Source: Oxalobacteraceae bacterium
GTDB taxonomy: Bacteria > Pseudomonadota > Gammaproteobacteria > Burkholderiales > Burkholderiaceae_D
Direction: 5' to 3'
Assembly (NCBI GenBank): GCA_030698225.1
Contig: JAUYNR010000017.1
Span: forward strand, 1 to 33,374
Length of the DNA stretch: 33,374 bases
Shown here: piece by piece, positions 16,644 through 24,924 of the stretch
Layout: every line of letters starts with the position of its first letter
Position numbering within the stretch: the first letter of the stretch is position 1
Made by a program: the position numbers and the translations under genes
The notes under the pieces: model-generated
Seen by the model: the letters and a program-made list of their open reading frames with translations, nothing else
What the model was told of the DNA's origin: nothing
Database searches by the model: none

Positions 16644-17327
16644 ATGAAAAAACAATTGCAAGGCGTAATTATAGTACTGTCAGCAACTATCACGCTGATG
16701 ACGAGCATGACAGTCTCCGCGCAAAATGCGGGTAACTGGTCAGTGAAAGCAGGGATCAGTCAGATCATGCCCAAAGTCGATAGCGGCGACATGAGTGCAC
16801 CGGTGCTGCCCGGTACCAAGGTCGATGTGACGGACGATAGCACCGCGGTCATTGCCGCCAGTTACATGTTTACCGACAATCTTTCGGCAGAATTCCAGCT
16901 TAGTAACCCATATACCCATGCACTGGAGGGAGATGGCTCGATCAAGGGCGTCGGCAAATTGGGCAGGTTCGAATCGTTTCCGCCGGCCCTGTTTGTGCAA
17001 TGGCGCTTCCTGGAGCCGAAAGCGACGTTTCGTCCTTATATCGGCCTGGGTTTGACCTATGCCCGATTCCAGAAGGAAACCGGTAGCGGCGCCCTGACCG
17101 CATTGACCAATACCGGCAGTGCGACGCCGACCACATTCACCGTCGACTCCAAGTTCGGAATTACGCCGCAAGCCGGCGTAACGTACGCGATCAATGATAA
17201 ATTGTTCGCCGACCTGGCCGTCGCCAAGACTTACCTGAAAACGACCACGCATTTTTCGACCGGCCAGAAACTGGATATCCGGCTCGACCCGCTGGCCGTC
17301 AGCCTTGCGATTGGCTACCGTTTTTAA
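16644..17327 (+). CDS. ompW: OmpW family outer membrane protein
   Basis: OmpW forms an eight-stranded beta-barrel with a hydrophobic channel in the outer membrane and is implicated in uptake of small hydrophobic molecules. The 227-residue precursor has a signal peptide cleaved near VSA-QNAG (after residue 26). Alternating beta-strands follow, with WSVKAGISQIMPKVDSG, FRPYIGLGLTYARF and a C-terminal RLDPLAVSLAIGYRF that ends in Phe as expected for BAM recognition. ATG 16644 follows an AGGAGA site. It is head-to-head with the SemiSWEET gene and convergent with the flavin reductase gene. Confidence 0.92.
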   Translation: MKKQLQGVIIVLSATITLMTSMTVSAQNAGNWSVKAGISQIMPKVDSGDMSAPVLPGTKVDVTDDSTAVIAASYMFTDNLSAEFQLSNPYTHALEGDGSIKGVGKLGRFESFPPALFVQWRFLEPKATFRPYIGLGLTYARFQKETGSGALTALTNTGSATPTTFTVDSKFGITPQAGVTYAINDKLFADLAVAKTYLKTTTHFSTGQKLDIRLDPLAVSLAIGYRF

Positions 17328-17408
17328 GCCGGCCGCCGAGGCTCGTTGAGAACTGTTCCATGCGGCAGGTGGCAGAAATATCACGCATGCAAGGGCGTTG
17401 TAAAAGAA

Positions 17409-17924
17409 TTACTTGGGGATGACATTCGTTCCCACGAATTGGCCGCCATGGAATACCAGGGCGGGCTGGGGGTACGCTTCGCAGCGTTCGACCTCGCCGA
17501 CGAAAATCACATGGTCGCCTTCCGGGTAGCGGCTGCGGTTATGGCATTCGAACCAGGCTGAAACGCCTTTCAGGATCGGGTGCCCGGTATGCGACAACGC
17601 GTATTCAACGCCTTCGAAACGGTTCTTGATCCTACTGGAGAAACGTTCGGCCAGCGCGGCCTGGTTGAGCGCCAGCACATTAATCACATAGTGCGAATTC
17701 CCGCTGAATGCCTCCAGACTGCTGGCACGATTGCCCAGGCTCCACAGCACCAGCGGTGGTTCGAGCGAAACCGAATTGAAGGAGCTGGCAGTCAAGCCCA
17801 GCAAAGTGCCGTCGGATAAGCGCGTGGTGATGATTGTCACCCCAGTGGCAAACTGTGACAGTGCATGACGAAAATGTGGAGTGTCAAATTCACGCGACAA
17901 AGCGCGTGCAGAGCGTGTATGCAT
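17409..17924 (-). CDS. Flavin reductase family protein (HpaC/NtaB-like)
   Basis: This is an NAD(P)H:flavin oxidoreductase-like domain protein of 171 residues. The family pattern is FRHALSQFATGVTIIT near the N-terminus, GLTASSFNSVSLEPPLVLWSL for flavin binding, VINVLALNQAALAERFS, and a C-terminal FVGEVERCEAYPQPALVFHGGQF. Such proteins supply reduced flavin to partner monooxygenases, but no monooxygenase gene lies in the window. Two copies of TTATCCwGGAA lie just upstream of the start, the nearer one 3 nt from the ATG. It is divergent from msrA with 135 bp between starts. Confidence 0.9.
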   Translation of the reverse strand: MHTRSARALSREFDTPHFRHALSQFATGVTIITTRLSDGTLLGLTASSFNSVSLEPPLVLWSLGNRASSLEAFSGNSHYVINVLALNQAALAERFSSRIKNRFEGVEYALSHTGHPILKGVSAWFECHNRSRYPEGDHVIFVGEVERCEAYPQPALVFHGGQFVGTNVIPK

Positions 17925-17927
17925 CGG

Positions 17928-17959
17928 TTATCCAGGAAGTTTCAAACATTATCCTGGAA
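17928..17959. promoter_or_regulatory. Paired TTATCCwGGAA sites upstream of the flavin reductase gene
   Basis: TTATCCAGGAA (17928-17938) and TTATCCTGGAA (17949-17959) are identical except at the central base, and their starts are exactly 21 bp apart, two helical turns. The core TCCwGGA is palindromic. The near copy ends 3 nt before the flavin reductase ATG and overlaps its possible GGAT ribosome-binding site. The arrangement fits a repressor binding site, but no regulator is identified. Confidence 0.45.
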
Positions 17960-18059
17960 ACGGTGGGGGAGTGCTCAGTGTGATGATGGATGATTGCAAG
18001 CATTACAAGGCAGTTTGGGCTAAAGTCTGTTGTGACACAGCAAGCAGAGGGAATTGATC

Positions 18060-18590
18060 ATGACAATCGAAATCGCAACACTGGGAGGCGGATGCTTCTG
18101 GTGCCTGGAAGCCGTGTATCAGGAGTTGAACGGAGTGCTGCAGGTCGAATCCGGTTATAGCGGCGGCCATCTGCCGAACCCGACCTATGCACAAGTGTGT
18201 GAAGGCGGCTCCGGCCATGCCGAAGTGGTGCGGGTAACGTTCGATCCTGCGATCGTCAGCTATCGCGAAATACTGGAGATTTTCTTTACCATCCATGATC
18301 CGACCACCCTGAATCGACAAGGAAACGATAGCGGGACCCAATATCGTTCGGTGATTTATTTCCATTCCCCGCAACAGGAGGATACGGCCCAGCACGTTAT
18401 CAAGGAGATGGCGAATGTCTGGGACGCACCTATCGTGACCGAATTGTCGCCGGAGCAGCCGTATTACAAGGCCGAAGTCAGTCATCAGGATTATTTCCGC
18501 CAGCATCCGAATCAGGGTTATTGCGCATTTGTGGTGGCGCCGAAACTGGACAAGTTCAGGAAGATTTTTGCCAGCAAGTGCAAGGCATGA
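18060..18590 (+). CDS. msrA: Peptide methionine-S-sulfoxide reductase MsrA
   Basis: MsrA repairs the S-epimer of methionine sulfoxide in proteins. The 176-residue protein has the catalytic GGGCFWC near residues 9-15 (nucleophile Cys12). Further signatures are EVVRVTFDPAIVSY, FFTIHDPTTLNRQGNDSGTQYRS and YYKAEVSHQDYF. A late cysteine (SKCKA at the end) could act as resolving residue. ATG 18060 is preceded by AGAGGG; the TTG at 18054 is less likely. The HIT gene follows after 7 nt, so they form an operon. Confidence 0.96.
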   Translation: MTIEIATLGGGCFWCLEAVYQELNGVLQVESGYSGGHLPNPTYAQVCEGGSGHAEVVRVTFDPAIVSYREILEIFFTIHDPTTLNRQGNDSGTQYRSVIYFHSPQQEDTAQHVIKEMANVWDAPIVTELSPEQPYYKAEVSHQDYFRQHPNQGYCAFVVAPKLDKFRKIFASKCKA

Positions 18591-18597
18591 AGGTTTC

Positions 18598-19002
18598 ATG
18601 ACGACTATTTTTGAAAAAATATTAAGCGGCGAGATTCCCGGCGTGAAGATCTACGAAGATGCGCTGGTGTTTGCGTTCATGGATGCCGGGCAAGTCAATC
18701 CGGGGCATGTGCTGGTGGCGACGAAAAAGCCTTACCGGACCTTGCTGGATGCCGATGACGAGTCGGTCGTTGCGATGATGCGGGCTGCGCATAAGATCGC
18801 CAAAGCGATACAGATCGCCTTTGAGCCGGAAGGCATCACGCTTTTGCAAACCAACAAGCTGGCCGGTTGGCAGACTGTGCCGCATCTGCATATGCATGTG
18901 GTGCCGCGTTTCATCGGCGATGGCGCAAGCCTGGTCTGGCCTCGCAATGAACCTGGTATCGAGAAATTGCGCGAATATGCGAAAAAGATAAAAATAATCT
19001 GA
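18598..19002 (+). CDS. HIT family protein (Hint-like nucleotide hydrolase)
   Basis: This histidine triad protein has 134 residues. It opens with IFEKILSGEIPGVKIYED, has FMDAGQVNPGHVLVATKK, and ends its active site with HLHMHVVP (His96, His98, His100), the H-x-H-x-H motif. HIT proteins hydrolyse nucleoside phosphoramidates or dinucleotides. GAAGG lies just upstream of ATG 18598, which is 7 nt after the msrA stop. It is convergent with cfa 16 nt away. Confidence 0.92.
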   Translation: MTTIFEKILSGEIPGVKIYEDALVFAFMDAGQVNPGHVLVATKKPYRTLLDADDESVVAMMRAAHKIAKAIQIAFEPEGITLLQTNKLAGWQTVPHLHMHVVPRFIGDGASLVWPRNEPGIEKLREYAKKIKII

Positions 19003-19018
19003 TGCGCGTATTTGTGAA

Positions 19019-20221
19019 CTATTTGTAAATATACCGGCGTGACCAGGGGAGAGTCGATGCATCGCGGCCGGCCTTGGTGCATACCACCTGGTATAAGGAT
19101 ATCCAGTCATGCATGAACGCGTGGGCGCAGCCAGCCAGATAGACGCGCCAGATGCGGTAATGCCTGTCGTCGGTCAGCATCTTGATCTGATCGGCGTGCG
19201 TTTCAAAATTGTCGGCCCAGATACTGCAGGTGCGCGCGTAATGGCGGCGCAAGTTTTCAATGTCCAGCACCTCCAGTCCGCCTTCCTGCATGGCTTTGAG
19301 CACCAGTCCGAGGTGCGGCAGCTCGCCATGTGGGAAAACATATTTATCGATGAATTCGCCGCCGCCATACGCCGTTTCGCCGCTGTTGGGGTCGGTCGAA
19401 GTGATGCCGTGATTCATGACCAGCCCGTCTTCCGCCAGCAGGGTGCGGATTTTGGTGAAATAGTGGGGCAGATTATTCAGGCCGACATGCTCGAACATGC
19501 CGACACTGGTGATGCGGTCGAACATGCCGGTCAGATCACGGTAATCCTGCAAGCGGATTTCAACCTGATGGGCAAGGCCGGCCTGTTCGACCCGTTCTCT
19601 GGCGAGTTCATACTGGTTCTCGGACAGGGTGATACCGACACACTTGGCGCCGAATTGTTGCGCGGCACGCAGCACCAGAGCGCCCCAGCCGCAACCGATA
19701 TCGAGCAGCGTATTGCCGGGTCGGAGCTGTATCTTGGTCAGGATGTGATCGATTTTTTTGCGTTGCGCGGTGACCAGATCTTCGTCGCCGTGCTCGAAGT
19801 AGGCGCAGGAATACACCAGGTTTTCGTCCAGCCAGGTTTGGTAAAACGCATTCGATACGTCGTAGTGATAACGGATTGCCTCGGCATCGCGCTGCTTGTC
19901 ATGCCGGACGGCTCTCACGATGCGGGAAAGCTTGCCTGCAGTTCCGTGCATCTGGCTGGCCAGCGCGCTGCCGATCCGGATGATTTCCGTCGCAGGGCCT
20001 TCAATGTCGATCTTTCCTTCGACATAGGCTTCGCCCAAGCTCGCCAGGGATGGTGTCAGCAGGTAGTTGATGGCAGAGGAGCGCGGCACCCGAATAGTGA
20101 CATCGGGATGTCCCGCACCGAGATCAAACTGTTGTCCGTTCCATAATTCCAGCCGTAACGGCAGTGCGGACCGATTGCGGTTATCCTCCACCCATTGCGT
20201 CAGTTTCTTTTCCCAAAACAC
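19019..20221 (-). CDS. cfa: Cyclopropane-fatty-acyl-phospholipid synthase
   Basis: Cfa transfers a methylene group from S-adenosylmethionine to unsaturated acyl chains of membrane phospholipids, typically on entry to stationary phase or under stress. The 400 residues fit the family (E. coli 382). An N-terminal lipid-binding region is followed by HYDVSNAFYQTWLDENLVYSCAYF. The SAM motif is LLDIGCGWGA (172-181), followed by GITLSENQ and SVGMFEHVG, and the C-terminus has FIDKYVFPHGELP. The start is ATG 20221. It ends 16 nt from the convergent HIT gene. Confidence 0.95.
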   Translation of the reverse strand: MFWEKKLTQWVEDNRNRSALPLRLELWNGQQFDLGAGHPDVTIRVPRSSAINYLLTPSLASLGEAYVEGKIDIEGPATEIIRIGSALASQMHGTAGKLSRIVRAVRHDKQRDAEAIRYHYDVSNAFYQTWLDENLVYSCAYFEHGDEDLVTAQRKKIDHILTKIQLRPGNTLLDIGCGWGALVLRAAQQFGAKCVGITLSENQYELARERVEQAGLAHQVEIRLQDYRDLTGMFDRITSVGMFEHVGLNNLPHYFTKIRTLLAEDGLVMNHGITSTDPNSGETAYGGGEFIDKYVFPHGELPHLGLVLKAMQEGGLEVLDIENLRRHYARTCSIWADNFETHADQIKMLTDDRHYRIWRVYLAGCAHAFMHDWISLYQVVCTKAGRDASTLPWSRRYIYK

Positions 20222-20385
20222 GATGACCTCCGTGTGGCTGAGTAAGTACCTACTTTCTTTCCGCCTATCCCAGGTGCGCTGGTTTACGGTTGCAGCCTTA
20301 GCCGGTCCCAGTTGCCATCTCCGACAGGCTGGCTTGAATGTAATCCTTCCTTAAGTCTGTTATCGACATCGTCATTCCCGGCCAT

Positions 20386-20934
20386 TCATTCTGCAATTGC
20401 GCGACGCAGCCGCATCGCGTCGCCTAACTGCGCCATCTGCGCGGCACTGAACAGGCGCATTGCCATCGGTGCGATGTGGGTCTCCTCCTTTTGCATGTGA
20501 CCAGCATACAGTTCGGCGAAACGGATCACATCCTGCTCCAGCAGTTGGCTGCCGGTGCCGGTATTTTCACCTGCGGCGATGCCTTGCAATTGCCGGTCAA
20601 GTACTTGCCACGCGGCATCCATTTGCTGGTGTTCCTGCAAAATCAGCGGCAATAATTGCTGCAATAATTTTGCGTCGTCTCCTGTTGCCGATGCTTGCAG
20701 CATCGGCAACAGGTCATCCTCTTCATCCGCATGGTGATTGGGCGCCGCTTTATTAAAATACTGCAGTATTGATTTTGCAGCTTGTTGCGCATCAATATCC
20801 GCGCCATGCAGGGGCAGATGCGACAACAATCTCTGCATGGTGCAGATTTGTTTGCGGATGCGGTCATGGCAGTGCTTGAGCACTGCAATCGGCTGGTCGA
20901 AGCCGGGAACCGGCGTGAATAATGCGTCTTGCAT
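20386..20934 (-). CDS. Hemerythrin-like domain protein
   Basis: This 182-residue all-helical protein has the histidine/glutamate pattern of hemerythrin-like diiron domains. His23 lies in KHCHDRI, His67-His68 and Glu71 in NHHADEED, His102 in LQEHQQ, and His146 with Glu150 in GHMQKEE. Such proteins bind oxygen or nitric oxide or sense redox state or iron; the exact role here is not inferable. ATG 20934 follows GGGGG. A decayed homologous fragment lies 3 kb upstream in the same orientation (23929-24038). It may share a transcript with the small membrane protein gene 105 nt upstream. Confidence 0.88.
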   Translation of the reverse strand: MQDALFTPVPGFDQPIAVLKHCHDRIRKQICTMQRLLSHLPLHGADIDAQQAAKSILQYFNKAAPNHHADEEDDLLPMLQASATGDDAKLLQQLLPLILQEHQQMDAAWQVLDRQLQGIAAGENTGTGSQLLEQDVIRFAELYAGHMQKEETHIAPMAMRLFSAAQMAQLGDAMRLRRAIAE

Positions 20935-21039
20935 GGTGCTACCCCCTGTTTAACAGCGACTGAAATCAGAATGCGAAGTCACGACAGGGCATAGCTTAAA
21001 CCGTTGTCCAGATTTGTGGGTCTACCATAGACCATACGA

Positions 21040-21396
21040 TCACTGATCCTTCTGGCTGGATTTGCGGATCATCGGTTGTGCATGCCGGCCCACGATGAAG
21101 TCGGCAATGAACTTCATCCAGATCGTTGAACCTGCAATCGCGGTCCAGGTTTCGTAGCTCGCACCGTCTATCACCACCAGCAAGATCACGACCACCGCAA
21201 TCGTGCCGGCGACCAGGTTGATTGCCGCTGTGTAGGGGGCGTATTTGGCGGGATTCGGCGGCGGTACGCCGCGCTTCAACGCCACTTCGGAAAAATCCCG
21301 CTTGAAAATGATGCGCCATGTTCGCCGCAGCCAGAAGAAGGCCATCGGGAACAGGGCGAGAAAAAGAATCCACGTCATCGCGACGCCAATATCCAT
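21040..21396 (-). CDS. Small membrane protein near symporter
   Basis: This 118-residue protein has two to three predicted membrane helices (about 8-28, 57-80 and possibly 88-100). Between them lies a positively charged loop (WRIIFKRDFSEVALKRGVPPPNPAKYAPY), and the C-terminus is basic. I recall similar small proteins downstream of VC_2705-type symporters in Burkholderiales but cannot name a family or function. ATG 21396 has an AGGAG site. An intrinsic terminator (21458-21489) separates it from the symporter gene, so it is probably transcribed on its own. Confidence 0.75.
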   Translation of the reverse strand: MDIGVAMTWILFLALFPMAFFWLRRTWRIIFKRDFSEVALKRGVPPPNPAKYAPYTAAINLVAGTIAVVVILLVVIDGASYETWTAIAGSTIWMKFIADFIVGRHAQPMIRKSSQKDQ

Positions 21397-21457
21397 CGAT
21401 TACTCCTGTTGGTCTGCTTGCATGCGCACACGAAAATCAATGATGATCCGGATGCGC

Positions 21458-21489
21458 AAAAAAATACCCCGCCAAACCAGTCGGCGGGG
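21458..21489 (-). terminator. Intrinsic terminator after the VC_2705-type symporter gene
   Basis: On the minus strand the arms CCCCGCC and GGCGGGG (21467-21473 and 21483-21489 on the plus strand) form a 7-bp stem with a 9-nt loop, followed by TA and a run of seven T. It lies 59 nt after the symporter stop. Confidence 0.88.
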
Positions 21490-21547
21490 CTTCGCTTGCT
21501 GCTGCCGTCGAGACCGACTGCAGCCCAAACTATACGCCAATCAGCGC

Positions 21548-23353
21548 TTAGTGTGCGCCGTCGACGGCCTTGGATCCACGCGGTGTGCGAACGCTTTCGA
21601 CCAGCGCCTGAATGTGTATCGGTGGCTCCTTGGTTACCTTGTCGACTGCGAAGGCGACAATGAAGTTGAAGAGCGCGCCAATCGCACCGAAGGCTTCCGG
21701 TGTGATGCCATAGAAGCTATTGGCGCCACCGATCAGATCCAGGTACTCGGTACCCTTGATGAAGAACAGGCCCTTGTGCGCGAACACATAGAACAGGGTG
21801 ACGAAGAGACCTGCCAGCATGCCGGCCATCGCGCCTTCCTTGTTCATCTTTTTCGAGAAGATACCCATCATGATCGCCGGGAACAGCGAACTGCCCGCGA
21901 TACCGAACGCCAGTGCCACGGTGCCGGCCGCGAATCCGGGTGGGTTGAGACCCAGCCAGCCGGCCACGAAGATGGAAACAGCCATCGCGATCTTGCCTGT
22001 CATCAGTTCACCCTTTTCGCTGATGCCCGGAGCGAAGATGCCTTTCACCAGGTCATGCGAGATGGCTGATGAGATGGCCATCAGCAGGCCGGCAGCGGTC
22101 GAGAGTGCTGCCGCCAGACCACCGGCTGCAACCAGTGCGATCACCCAGTTCGGCAACAGCGCGATTTCCGGATTGGCGAGCACGATGATGTCGGGGTTGA
22201 CCGTCAGCTCGTTGCCCTTCCAGCCGGCGGCTGTGGCCTTGGCTGCCGCGTCGGGGTTCTTGGTCTTGTCGTCGTAGTACTGGATGCGGCCGTCGCCGTT
22301 CTTGTCCTCGAACTTCAGCAGGCCGGTCTTTTCCCAGCGATTCATCCAGTCCGGACGCTCGTCAGCCTTCAGGCTGGCTTCCGCTGCGTACAGGTCGCCG
22401 CCCTTGGCTACTGCGGTATTGACGGTGCCGTGCAGGTTCAGCTTGGCCATCGCGGCGACAGCCGGTGCGGTGGTGTACAGGATGGCGATGAAGACCAGCG
22501 CCCAGCCGGCGGAGGAACGTGCGGCCTTGACCGTCGGAACGGTAAAGAAGCGCATGATCACGTGCGGCAGACCGGCGGTACCGATCATCAGCGACAGCGT
22601 GTAGACGAACATGTTCAGCGTGCTGCCGGCAGTGGTTGTCGTGTACTGACCGAAGCCGAGTTCGACCACGACCTGATCCAGCTTGGCCAGCAACGAGACA
22701 TCCTGCCCGGCCAGATTTGAGCCCAGACCCAGTTGCGGGAGCGGATTGCCGGTCAATTGCAAGGAGATGAAGATGGCCGGTATCGTGTAGGCGAGAATCA
22801 GCACGACATATTGCGCCACTTGGGTATACGTGATGCCCTTCATGCCGCCGAATACCGCGTAGGCGAACACGATCGCCATGCCGACGTAGATCCCGGTTTC
22901 GCTCGACACGCCGAGAAAGCGCGAGAAGGCCACGCCGACACCGGTCATCTGGCCGATGATGTAGGTGAGCGAGGCCACCAGCAGGCACAGCACCGCCACC
23001 GCCGAGGCCGACTTCGAGTAGAAGCGGTCGCCGATGAACTGCGGCACGGTGAACTTGCCGAACTTGCGCAGGTACGGAGCGAGCAGCATGGCGAGCAGCA
23101 CGTAGCCGCCGGTCCAGCCCATCAGGAACAGGCCGCCGCCGTAACCCATGTTGGAGATCAGGCCGGCCATCGAGATGAACGAGGCAGCAGACATCCAGTC
23201 CGCCGCCGTCGCCATGCCGTTCAGAACCGGAGGCACACTGCCGCCAGCGACATAGTACTCGCTGGTACTGCCGGCGCGCGCCCAGATGGCGATGCCGATA
23301 TACAGCGCAAAGCTCGCGCCGACGAACAGATAAATCGTTGTTTGCAGATCCAT
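21548..23353 (-). CDS. Sodium:solute symporter, VC_2705-type large subunit
   Basis: This SLC5/SSS-family symporter has 601 residues and about 13 predicted helices. It has YYVAGGSVPPVLNGMATAADWMSAASF at helix 1-2, VFGGMKGITYTQVAQYVV, and GTAGLPHVIMRFFTVP, the last being typical of acetate-permease relatives. A soluble loop (about 305-385) carries an EF-hand-like loop, D350-K-N-G-D-G-R-I-Q-Y-Y-D361 (22271-22306). The partner DUF4212 small protein is encoded 11 nt upstream, with the AAGGGG ribosome-binding site overlapping its stop. The substrate is probably a small carboxylate such as acetate, inferred from family resemblance only. A strong terminator follows. Confidence 0.92.
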   Translation of the reverse strand: MDLQTTIYLFVGASFALYIGIAIWARAGSTSEYYVAGGSVPPVLNGMATAADWMSAASFISMAGLISNMGYGGGLFLMGWTGGYVLLAMLLAPYLRKFGKFTVPQFIGDRFYSKSASAVAVLCLLVASLTYIIGQMTGVGVAFSRFLGVSSETGIYVGMAIVFAYAVFGGMKGITYTQVAQYVVLILAYTIPAIFISLQLTGNPLPQLGLGSNLAGQDVSLLAKLDQVVVELGFGQYTTTTAGSTLNMFVYTLSLMIGTAGLPHVIMRFFTVPTVKAARSSAGWALVFIAILYTTAPAVAAMAKLNLHGTVNTAVAKGGDLYAAEASLKADERPDWMNRWEKTGLLKFEDKNGDGRIQYYDDKTKNPDAAAKATAAGWKGNELTVNPDIIVLANPEIALLPNWVIALVAAGGLAAALSTAAGLLMAISSAISHDLVKGIFAPGISEKGELMTGKIAMAVSIFVAGWLGLNPPGFAAGTVALAFGIAGSSLFPAIMMGIFSKKMNKEGAMAGMLAGLFVTLFYVFAHKGLFFIKGTEYLDLIGGANSFYGITPEAFGAIGALFNFIVAFAVDKVTKEPPIHIQALVESVRTPRGSKAVDGAH

Positions 23354-23364
23354 GTGGTGGCCCC

Positions 23365-23619
23365 TTAGTCTTCGTGTACGTCGAACTTGCGGTCGAGGTC
23401 GTTCATCATCTTGGCGTAGATGAAAATCAGCGCCACGAAGATGTACATCGAACCCTGATGGGCGAACCAGAAGCCCAGTGGGTAACCGCCCAGTTTGATA
23501 CCGTTAAGCGCGTCCGCGAACAGAATGCCGGCGCCGAAAGAACATAAGAACCATACTGCCAAAATTATGCCCAGCAACCTGAGGGTCGCCGACCAATAGG
23601 CTGTGCCTTGGTCATCCAT
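23365..23619 (-). CDS. DUF4212 family symporter small subunit
   Basis: This 84-residue protein has two membrane helices (about 10-35 and 48-70) separated by NGIKLGGYPLGFWFAHQGS. The pattern identifies the DUF4212 small subunit that accompanies VC_2705-type symporters. ATG 23619 has a perfect GGAGG site; the TTG at 23634 is not needed. The large subunit gene follows 11 nt later. A 438-nt non-coding stretch with a hemerythrin remnant lies upstream and should hold the promoter. Confidence 0.9.
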   Translation of the reverse strand: MDDQGTAYWSATLRLLGIILAVWFLCSFGAGILFADALNGIKLGGYPLGFWFAHQGSMYIFVALIFIYAKMMNDLDRKFDVHED

Positions 23620-24057
23620 GAGTGTCTCCTCCAATTATAAAATGGTGCGATCCCCAATTGCTGCCAGGGAACCACGAGCCAAGTATTGATAATCTACCTT
23701 ACTTGAACCTGACGAATACCTGATATTCAAGCTCATTATAAATAGCAGCAAAATGGCACCAACGTGCTGGTTTTCGCCAAGGGACAGGATGGCGCAGGCG
23801 ACAACAAAATGCAGGCAGGAAAAACCGGACACCAGTCCCGGAAGGTTCGCTTTTTGGATTCCCGCTGCAGCCATCGATGTCGCGCTGAAACGGTTGGCAG
23901 TCTTGCTGCGGTTGCGCACGGCAGTTGTGCGCCGCTCGATCAAAATACTGCAATAGGGATTTTGCAATTTGTTGCGCATCAATATTCGCGCCGGTCAGGT
24001 CCGACAACAATCTTCACCTGATGCTGATATGTTTGCGGTTTCACTTAAAATGACGCA
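23620..24057. other. Intergenic stretch upstream of symporter operon and tcdA
   Basis: These 438 nt separate the minus-strand DUF4212 gene from plus-strand tcdA, so both promoters should lie here. Apart from the hemerythrin-like fragment at 23929-24038 I recognise no gene. One minus-strand frame (about 23640-23830) encodes a hydrophobic stretch, but without a usable start or recognisable family. Confidence 0.6.
23929..24038 (-). pseudogene. Decayed fragment of a hemerythrin-like gene
   Basis: On the minus strand one frame reads RLLSDLTGANIDAQQ, then IAKSLLQYFDRAA. The intact hemerythrin gene encodes RLLSHLPLHGADIDAQQ, then AAKSILQYFNKAA (residues 35-64). The DNA also matches along about 110 nt, compared with 20742-20857, including TTTGTTTGCGG/ATGTTTGCGG at one end. 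A TGA stop sits just before the RLLS codons, two codons are missing, and similarity is lost after RAA, so the iron-binding histidines are gone. Orientation is the same as the intact gene. It ends 20 nt before tcdA, whose promoter may overlap it. Confidence 0.8.
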
Positions 24058-24918
24058 ATGAACACAATAACGAATCTGGTAACACCGCTTGTAACATCGG
24101 CTCCTCTGGACGATATGATTGACTTCGACCGTCGTTTCGGCGGCATCGCGCGCTTGTATGGCGCTGCAGCGTTGCCGCGCTTTCGGGCCGCGCGGGTCTG
24201 CGTGGTCGGCGTCGGCGGGGTCGGCTCCTGGGTGGTGGAGGCTTTGGCGCGCAGCGCGATCGGGCACCTGACCCTGATCGATCTTGATAATGTTGCGGAA
24301 TCGAATATCAACCGCCAGATTCAGGCCTTGTCGGCAACCCTGGGTCAGGCCAAGGTGACTGCGCTGGCACAACGGATAGAATTGATTAATCCGTACTGCC
24401 GCGTCACCGAGGTCGAGGACTTCGTCACGCCCGACAATCTGGAACAGATGATCGGCGCCCATGACTTCGATTACGTGGTCGATGCGATCGACAGCGTACC
24501 GGCCAAGTCGGCGCTGATCGCCTATTGCAGCGCACGCGCGATACCGCTGATTACCATCGGCAGTGCCGGCGGTCAGATCGACCCGACCAGAATAGAGGTG
24601 CGCGACCTGGCCAGGACCGAGCAGGAACCGTTGCTGGCGAAAGTCCGGAAACTGTTGCGCGCCCAGCACGGCTTTCCGCGCGGCGCCAAGAACAAATTTG
24701 GTATCGATGCGGTGTTTTCAACCGAGCCGTTGCGCTTTCCCGAGAGCAGCGACGGCTGCGCGCTCGATACGGACGGCATCACCGGGCTCAATTGCGCCGG
24801 CTTTGGTTCGGCGATGGTGGTTACCGCCTCTTTCGGCATGGTGGCGGCGGCGCACGTGCTGCGCATGCTTGCTGCAACCGGGTCGCCTGCCGGTGCGGCG
24901 ATTGTAGCGGCGGATTGA
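24058..24918 (+). CDS. tcdA: tRNA threonylcarbamoyladenosine dehydratase TcdA (CsdL)
   Basis: TcdA is an E1-like, ATP-dependent enzyme that cyclises t6A at position 37 of tRNA to ct6A. The 286-residue protein has FDRRFGGIARLYG (23-35), the nucleotide-binding GVGGVGSWVVEALARS (51-66), LIDLDNVAESNINRQ, DYVVDAIDSVPAKSALI, and the C-terminal LNCAGFGSAMVVTASFG. No ThiS-like sulphur carrier is nearby, which fits TcdA rather than a ThiF or MoeB role. ATG 24058 lies 20 nt after the hemerythrin remnant. It is convergent with thpR, 6 nt away. tsaC, which makes the t6A precursor, is elsewhere in the window. Confidence 0.94.
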   Translation: MNTITNLVTPLVTSAPLDDMIDFDRRFGGIARLYGAAALPRFRAARVCVVGVGGVGSWVVEALARSAIGHLTLIDLDNVAESNINRQIQALSATLGQAKVTALAQRIELINPYCRVTEVEDFVTPDNLEQMIGAHDFDYVVDAIDSVPAKSALIAYCSARAIPLITIGSAGGQIDPTRIEVRDLARTEQEPLLAKVRKLLRAQHGFPRGAKNKFGIDAVFSTEPLRFPESSDGCALDTDGITGLNCAGFGSAMVVTASFGMVAAAHVLRMLAATGSPAGAAIVAAD

Positions 24919-24924
24919 TGGTTT

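Noticed and set aside
23635..23982. 115-codon minus-strand frame with a hydrophobic stretch upstream of the DUF4212 gene
   Set aside because: It overlaps the hemerythrin remnant in a different frame and has no recognisable family, so I cannot support it as a gene.
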